NCBI GenBank assembly: GCA_934667625.1 | Contig: CAKUMH010000003.1 | Span: 1 to 64,000 of the forward strand | Source: an uncultured Elusimicrobiales bacterium | GTDB taxonomy: Bacteria > Elusimicrobiota > Elusimicrobia > Elusimicrobiales > Elusimicrobiaceae | Length of the DNA: 64,000 bases | Direction: 5' to 3' | Shown here: positions 59,250-64,000 of the stretch, piece after piece | How the letters are laid out: every line of letters starts with the position of its first letter | Position numbering within the stretch: the first letter of the stretch is position 1 | Notes under the pieces: model-generated | Databases searched by the model: none | What the model was told of the DNA's origin: nothing | The model's input: the letters and a program-made list of their open reading frames with translations, nothing else | Program-made: the position numbers and the translations under genes

Positions 59250-61328
59250 GTGAAACGGCTTTTTCTCTTACTCTTTTTACTGCTTGCCTGGCCCGTATGG
59301 GCGGCTAACACGCCAAAAACCGAATCCGAACGCTTGAAACACGCGGGCGAGCTGTATTTTGCCTATAAGCCGGAAGAAGCGCTTAAGGAATATCTGGCGC
59401 TTTCCAAAGAGACCAACAACCGCCAGGCCTTTTTGAATGCGGCCTTTATTGCCATGGAGCAAAACAATCCCAAGCTGGCGGTGGATGTGGCTGTCGCTGC
59501 GCTGCGCCTCTACCCACAGGACCGCGAAGTGCTGGAAACCGCCGCCGAGGCGTACCTGGCGGACGGACAATATCAAGGGGCGGAAAAGCTCCTATCGCTC
59601 TTGCCGGAAGATAAAAACCGTGCGGGATTTTTCCATATTAATTTGGCCCGCGCCCAAATGGGCTTAAACGAAAACGCCCTTGCTAAATATAACCTAAAAA
59701 TGGCCGCGCGCGCTGGCACACACCCCGCCCTTGCCAACTATCTGCTGGGCCTTCTGTACGAGGAGGAAAAGAACTATAAAAACGCGGCCAAATCCTTTGA
59801 AGCCGCCACCGTATACGATCACCAATTTATTGAGGCCAAAAAGCATTACGGCTTTGCGCTGGAAAAGCTGGGCAACTTTAACGAGGCCTACCGCCAGTAC
59901 CGCATGATTTACTCCTCGGACAAATCCTCGCCCGAGGTTGCCAAGGCCCTGGAGCGCCTGCGCCCGCGTATTACGCGCACGGAAAAACAGCTCTCGGGCG
60001 GGAAGGAAATACTCAAGCATACCTTTGTAAAACCCTTTGCGGCGGAACCCAATGTGCCCCGGCGCGAAATTAAGGTAGGCATCGGCATGCGCCAAAACGG
60101 CCGCCCGGCGGAGCGCAAAACAGTGCACTTTATTCCCTCGCACGCCTTCACGGTGGCAGACGGCCAAACCGGGAAACTAATTACCAAAGGAAAAGCCAAG
60201 GAATCTTGGGTAGCCGTACTGGAAAAGGGACATGCGTACTTATTAACGCCGGCGAACAAAAAAATTCCCTTCAAAAAATCGGTACTCATTTCCCCCTCTT
60301 CCAAAACGGAAGGCGAAGGCGCTACGATTATCGTTAAAAACGTGATGACGGGCGCCGGCATGACGTGGGCCAGCGTGGACGATAAAGAATACCGCGGCAA
60401 ATTAAAAATTACGTTTGACGCCGCGCGCAATACACTCGTCCCCGTCAATATCGTGACGATTGAAGAATACCTGCAAGGTGTCATTTCCTCGGAAATGCCG
60501 GTGGACTTTCCGATGGATGCGCTGCGTGCGCAAGCCGTGCTGGCCCGCACCTATGCCCTAAAACATTTGGGCAAACACAAGGCCTTTGGGTATGACGTGT
60601 GCGATATGCAAAACTGTCAGGTATATGGCGGCGTCAGTGCGGAAAGCGAACGCGGAAACGCCGCGGTGGAATCCACCCAAGGCGAAACGTTGCAGTATCA
60701 GCAAAAGCCGATTGAAAGCGTATTCTCTTCCAACTGTGGTGGCATTACGCAAAGTGCCAAAGAGGCCGGTTGGACGGAAACGCCTTATCTAAAACCCGTC
60801 TCCGACTACAAGGATTTTAATTTTGATGAGTTGCAGCCCTATCACTTCCGCGAGCTGTTGCAGTACCCGCACGACGCCTACAGCCGTTATGACAAAAACG
60901 TCAGTCTGGCGGCCTTCCGCTGGACGCGCGTAGTGGAAGAGGAAGACCTGCGCCAAGTAATTAAGCGCCAAAAAAAGGACATTGGCCGCATTACGGCCCT
61001 TATTCCGCTGCGCCGCGGACGATCGGGATATGTCAGCCGGCTGCTAGTGAAAGGGACTAAGGGATCCGTTACGTTAAATAAAGAAAACGTCATCCGCAAC
61101 AATTTAAGCCTGGGCATGCTTAGAAGCAGTTACTTTATTGTGGAACCCAACTACCAAAACCACCAATTAAAATACTTTGTGTTTTATGGCGGGGGCTGGG
61201 GCCACGGCGTGGGTTTCTGCCAAACGGGCGCCGCCGGACGCGCCGACGCCGGGCAGGACTACAAAACCATTTTAAACCACTATTTCCCGCTGGCGGATTT
61301 CACCGCGCCAACGCAAACGGACAACTAA
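59250..61328 (+). CDS. SpoIID/LytB-domain protein with N-terminal TPR-like repeats
   Basis: The 692-residue protein has a signal peptide and an alpha-solenoid of TPR-like repeats (about 30-250). A linker domain leads to the C-terminal SpoIID/LytB domain (EEYLQGVISSEMPVDFPMDAL, QAVLARTYALKHL, SNCGGITQSAKEAG, GGGWGHGVGFCQTGAAG). SpoIID proteins are lytic transglycosylases that cut glycan strands. Here it occurs in a non-sporulating diderm, so a cell-wall role is likely. It starts with GTG after GGAG; TATAAT lies about 25 nt upstream. Confidence 0.87.
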   Translation: MKRLFLLLFLLLAWPVWAANTPKTESERLKHAGELYFAYKPEEALKEYLALSKETNNRQAFLNAAFIAMEQNNPKLAVDVAVAALRLYPQDREVLETAAEAYLADGQYQGAEKLLSLLPEDKNRAGFFHINLARAQMGLNENALAKYNLKMAARAGTHPALANYLLGLLYEEEKNYKNAAKSFEAATVYDHQFIEAKKHYGFALEKLGNFNEAYRQYRMIYSSDKSSPEVAKALERLRPRITRTEKQLSGGKEILKHTFVKPFAAEPNVPRREIKVGIGMRQNGRPAERKTVHFIPSHAFTVADGQTGKLITKGKAKESWVAVLEKGHAYLLTPANKKIPFKKSVLISPSSKTEGEGATIIVKNVMTGAGMTWASVDDKEYRGKLKITFDAARNTLVPVNIVTIEEYLQGVISSEMPVDFPMDALRAQAVLARTYALKHLGKHKAFGYDVCDMQNCQVYGGVSAESERGNAAVESTQGETLQYQQKPIESVFSSNCGGITQSAKEAGWTETPYLKPVSDYKDFNFDELQPYHFRELLQYPHDAYSRYDKNVSLAAFRWTRVVEEEDLRQVIKRQKKDIGRITALIPLRRGRSGYVSRLLVKGTKGSVTLNKENVIRNNLSLGMLRSSYFIVEPNYQNHQLKYFVFYGGGWGHGVGFCQTGAAGRADAGQDYKTILNHYFPLADFTAPTQTDN

Positions 61329-61340
61329 ATTCTGATACGC

Positions 61341-61373
61341 AAAAACGCCCCGCCGTTTGGCAGGGCGTTTTTA
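61341..61373 (+). terminator. Terminator of the SpoIID-domain gene
   Basis: AAAAACGCCC and GGGCGTTTTT flank a CGCCGTTTGGCA loop. It is followed by TTAC and may also act for the opposite gene. Confidence 0.8.
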
Positions 61374-61391
61374 CTTGTGCGTTCAAAGGGC

Positions 61392-63179
61392 TCAGTGCGA
61401 CATGGCCGCCTGCGCACGCTGCTGCAGGGCTTCTATACGGCGTTGTTTTTCCGCCTCGGGCAAATTGCTGTTCATTACATCATTGATACCCGTATACATT
61501 TGTTCCAACACCGGGCGGGCGTGCTGCTGCCAGGCGGTTTTTGCCTCGTCGCTGGCGTTGGCAAAGGCGGGGTCCTGCATCATTTGGTTAAGCGCGCCGT
61601 CCACCTGCCGCGTCACGCGTTCTTGCTGCATTTTTGGATCCTGCTGCAAATTTTCCAGTTCCTGGTTCACCCCTTGGCGCAGTTTAAAGGAGGCGGATTG
61701 CTTTTCGGTTTTGGAAGTTTCGGGATCGTTCCAAATCTTCATGTATTGGTCGTAATATCGTTGGTAAATTTGGTCAATTTTGCGGGCGCCGTCCTCGCCG
61801 TACATGGCCCCGGCGGCCTGCAGTTTTTCATCCCGCTCCTGACGCAAGGACTGGTCAATCGCAGTCATTTCTTCCTCGCTCGGGCGGTAGCGGCTGCCTA
61901 AGGTTTTTCCCTCTTCCTCATCCTTCAGGCGGTTTTGTACGTCTTGCTGTTCCAAGGCGTCCTCCGCCGCAAAAAGCCCTTGGGAAGATTTCCCGTTTTG
62001 GGCCAGCATTTGCTGCAAATCCTTGCGGCGCTGGGTTTGGTTGGCGAGCTGTTGTTTGTAATACTCTTCCACGGGCAGCCCTTGGCGCGCAAGCTGCATG
62101 TCCTTCTCCCGTGCGGCGGCAAGAATCTGCCCCGCTTGGGCGGAAATATCAGCACCATAATGTTTTTCCAATTCCTGCTGCAGGGCGTTATCCTTTTGGA
62201 TCCGTTCCTGCTCAAACTGTTTAAAACTGTTCTGCTCCGACATCTTTTGCAACGCGCCGGAGTATTTTTGCGAAACCGCCTTTACCTTTTCGGCAATTTG
62301 CTGGTTGGTTTGCCCGGGCGTATTAATGGCGGAGGCCACCTCGCTTTGAAAGGAATCCATAATTTTTCCGGCCTGTGCACCGGCTTGCGCCCCATAGGCC
62401 TGTTTCATTTCGTTCACCACATTGGCCTTTTGCGCGGCCACTTGCTCCAGCACCGGGGCAAACGGTCCGGCAGATACCGCCGCCGGAGAATTGCGCTGGA
62501 GATATTTTTCTATATTGGCTTCCTTTTTACTCTTGGGCAGCATGGCCTTTGCCAGCGCACGGTTGATCCCGTTGGAAAGCCCCTTTAAACTGTTTTCCAG
62601 CTGTTCGCGTTCTTTTTGCTTGAGGCCCGAAAGGTATGGCGCCAAGGCTCCCTTACGCTCCCGCTGCATTTGCTCGGCAGCGGTGGCTTGATAGGCGTTT
62701 TGTCCCTCTGCCGCATAAGGTGCGTAAGTACTATTTCCCGCGCTGTTTCCAGCCGCGGAAAAACGGCCGTAATTGGCCGGAGCAAAGCCCTTGGGCGTGT
62801 ACGGCGTATTGGCTTGAGACGAAGTGTTCCCGGTGGAAAAACGGCCCTTGTACGCGCTAGGAGCAACGGCGGCGCGGCTGTAACTCACCGTTCCACGCGG
62901 CTGACTGGGAACACGGTAACGCGCGTATTCATTGCCGGGCGTCTGCACGCGTTGGGCGGCAGCCTGCCTGCTGGCCTGAGGCGGTTCGTACAGTTCCTGC
63001 GCCTGTGAAAAATCCGGACGGGATACACCCCGCCGCGGCGTGTTTTTTAAGTGGGAGAAGCCACGCCCCACACGGGGAGCCTGTTCCCCCTGCTCCGCCG
63101 TGGACGCCAAAAAATAAAAGCCCAGCAGGAGCAACAGAAAAAATAGAACAATGATTAAAAGAGTTTTACCGTTTTTCAT
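61392..63179 (-). CDS. Large Gln/Ala-rich coiled-coil membrane-anchored protein
   Basis: The protein of about 595 residues has one N-terminal membrane helix (LLIIVLFFLLLLLGFYFL). A Gln/Tyr/Gly-rich disordered part with repeated YAR/YAP-type sites reaches about residue 190, and 400 residues of heptad-like coiled coil rich in Gln, Ala, Glu and Lys follow. No catalytic motif is visible. It may be a structural or scaffold protein of the envelope. I start at MKNGKTLL because TATAAT lies six bases upstream, so it is predicted leaderless. Family unknown. Confidence 0.7.
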   Translation of the reverse strand: MKNGKTLLIIVLFFLLLLLGFYFLASTAEQGEQAPRVGRGFSHLKNTPRRGVSRPDFSQAQELYEPPQASRQAAAQRVQTPGNEYARYRVPSQPRGTVSYSRAAVAPSAYKGRFSTGNTSSQANTPYTPKGFAPANYGRFSAAGNSAGNSTYAPYAAEGQNAYQATAAEQMQRERKGALAPYLSGLKQKEREQLENSLKGLSNGINRALAKAMLPKSKKEANIEKYLQRNSPAAVSAGPFAPVLEQVAAQKANVVNEMKQAYGAQAGAQAGKIMDSFQSEVASAINTPGQTNQQIAEKVKAVSQKYSGALQKMSEQNSFKQFEQERIQKDNALQQELEKHYGADISAQAGQILAAAREKDMQLARQGLPVEEYYKQQLANQTQRRKDLQQMLAQNGKSSQGLFAAEDALEQQDVQNRLKDEEEGKTLGSRYRPSEEEMTAIDQSLRQERDEKLQAAGAMYGEDGARKIDQIYQRYYDQYMKIWNDPETSKTEKQSASFKLRQGVNQELENLQQDPKMQQERVTRQVDGALNQMMQDPAFANASDEAKTAWQQHARPVLEQMYTGINDVMNSNLPEAEKQRRIEALQQRAQAAMSH

Positions 63180-63185
63180 ATTTTT

Positions 63186-63191
63186 ATTATA
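63186..63191 (-). promoter_or_regulatory. -10 box of the coiled-coil gene
   Basis: TATAAT ends six bases before the ATG, with ATGACA 17 bp farther upstream as a good -35. It is the clearest leaderless arrangement in the window. Confidence 0.65.
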
Positions 63192-63245
63192 CCCCAAAAG
63201 GCGGGGCTTGTCATCCACTTTCCGAACGCGCGCGAAGAAAGGCGT

Positions 63246-63271
63246 AAAAAAGCCCCGCCGAAGCGGGGCTT
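63246..63271 (-). terminator. Terminator of aspS
   Basis: AGCCCCGC, loop CGAA-side and GCGGGGCT run on the minus strand into TTTTTT. It sits seven bases after the aspS stop. Confidence 0.92.
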
Positions 63272-63277
63272 AAAGCG

Positions 63278-64000
63278 TTACTCTTTTACTAAGGCGATGC
63301 CCAACTCCTTTAGTTGGATATCGTCCACCACATTGGGCGAATCCGTCAACGGGCAGACGGCCTGTGCCGTTTTGGGGAACGCGATTACCTCGCGGATAGA
63401 CTCCTCTCCGGCCAGCAGCGCGGTGATACGGTCCAACCCCAGGCCGATGCCTCCGTGTGGCGGGGCACCGGCTTCCAGCGCGTTTAGCAGCATGCCAAAG
63501 CGGCGGGCGGCCTCTTCCTTGGAGTGTTTCATTAGGGCTAAAATGCGTTCCTGCACCTCGCGGCGGCAGTTACGCACGGAGCCGGAGGCCAGCTCGTTAC
63601 CATTTAGCACCAAGTCAAACTGATAGGAGCGGACGGAACCGGGGTCCTTTTCCAAATTGGGTAGGTCCTCTTCCACCGGTGCGGTGAAGGGGTTGTGCGC
63701 GGCGTCCCAGCGGTCCTCTTCCGGAATGTATTCCAAAAGCGGGAAGTTGGTAATCCACACAAAAGCCCAATCGCACAGCTGCGGGAGCTCTTTGACGAGT
63801 TCCTTGCGCAGCGCCCCCATAAAGGTTTGGCAGGTGTGCAGGTTGGCGTCACTGCCGACAAAGATGATATCTCCGTCTTGCGCCAAAACCAGCGCTTGGA
63901 GATTTTTCAATTCTTCTTCGGTAAAGAATTTGACGGACGGTCCCTCAAACTTGCCGTCTTTTACTTTAATCCACACCAGGCCCTTGGCGCCGTTCTTTTT
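63278..64000 (-). CDS. aspS: Aspartyl-tRNA synthetase, C-terminal part (cut by window edge)
   Basis: This class II synthetase fragment has about 240 residues that continue past the window edge in frame (the visible N-terminal end reads KKNGAKGL then VWIKVKDG). It shows the bacterial AspRS insert, RWDAAHNPFTAP, motif-3-type GIGLGLDRITALLAG, and REVIAFPKTAQAVCPL. AspRS charges tRNA-Asp. The N-terminal half, including the anticodon domain, is outside the window. The following terminator marks it as the last gene of its transcript. Confidence 0.95.
   Translation of the reverse strand, partial: KKNGAKGLVWIKVKDGKFEGPSVKFFTEEELKNLQALVLAQDGDIIFVGSDANLHTCQTFMGALRKELVKELPQLCDWAFVWITNFPLLEYIPEEDRWDAAHNPFTAPVEEDLPNLEKDPGSVRSYQFDLVLNGNELASGSVRNCRREVQERILALMKHSKEEAARRFGMLLNALEAGAPPHGGIGLGLDRITALLAGEESIREVIAFPKTAQAVCPLTDSPNVVDDIQLKELGIALVKE

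Overview
The window looks like part of the chromosome of a gut-type Elusimicrobiota bacterium (Elusimicrobium-like). This is an inference from several traits: isolated type IV prepilin genes with the classic GFTLIE class III leader outside any pilus operon, a very large pyruvate phosphate dikinase gene, a HydE hydrogenase maturase, a didermic set (TonB/ExbBD, LolA-like, many lipoproteins) and short lineage-type hypotheticals. Genes are tightly packed, mostly in long co-oriented runs separated by clear hairpin plus T-run terminators.

Layout. 1-680: gene-free, with a 77-bp direct repeat, inverted repeats, a duplicated tRNA 3' end and a tRNA-Ser(GCT). 683-8080 (minus): one run ftsK - lolA-like - pgsA - pgpA - exbB - exbD - tonB-like - membrane protein - epimerase. 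8174-14196 (minus): accB with a small membrane protein, a trypsin-like lipoprotein protease, rpsO-pnp, two DUF805 paralogues and a new 56-residue ORF. 14383-27220 (mostly plus): hydE, ppdK, TRL-like lipoprotein, ankyrin protein, gmk-rpoZ-udg-priA-DUF805-DUF805, tyrS and mltG. 27278-30059: an AT-rich patch holding an acyltransferase and the C-terminal half of a chimeric glycosyltransferase. 30085-30470: a highly structured leader or non-coding RNA. 30504-32740: a zinc/cadmium efflux operon with its ArsR repressor and operator. 32890: a pilin. 33436-46203 (minus): mnmE-mnmG-rsmG-metallopeptidase-rsmH-ftsL-ftsI-murF-mraY-ftsW-murG, a dcw cluster without murE. 46358-52000: flavoprotein, large pilin, and rpmH-rnpA-yidD-yidC-jag. 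52216-64000: recO, HAD phosphatase, glyQS, pilin-like protein, an approximately 465-nt unidentified structured RNA with a near-consensus promoter, lipA, a SpoIID-domain protein, a coiled-coil protein and the 3' part of aspS.

The genes serve mainly envelope building (peptidoglycan, phospholipid, lipoprotein and membrane-protein insertion), translation and tRNA modification, DNA repair and restart, and anaerobic energy metabolism. The most notable points are: (1) the structured RNA at 57375-57843; (2) the 30.1-30.5 kb RNA with mutually exclusive helices; (3) a repeated promoter architecture with the -10 box 5-10 nt before the start codon, predicting leaderless mRNAs for 13 genes; (4) a PriA with eroded helicase motifs II and VI; (5) lysine/alanine-rich histone-like tails on two metabolic enzymes; and (6) a cysteine-rich tail on the Jag protein. 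All calls were made by eye; no database search was run.
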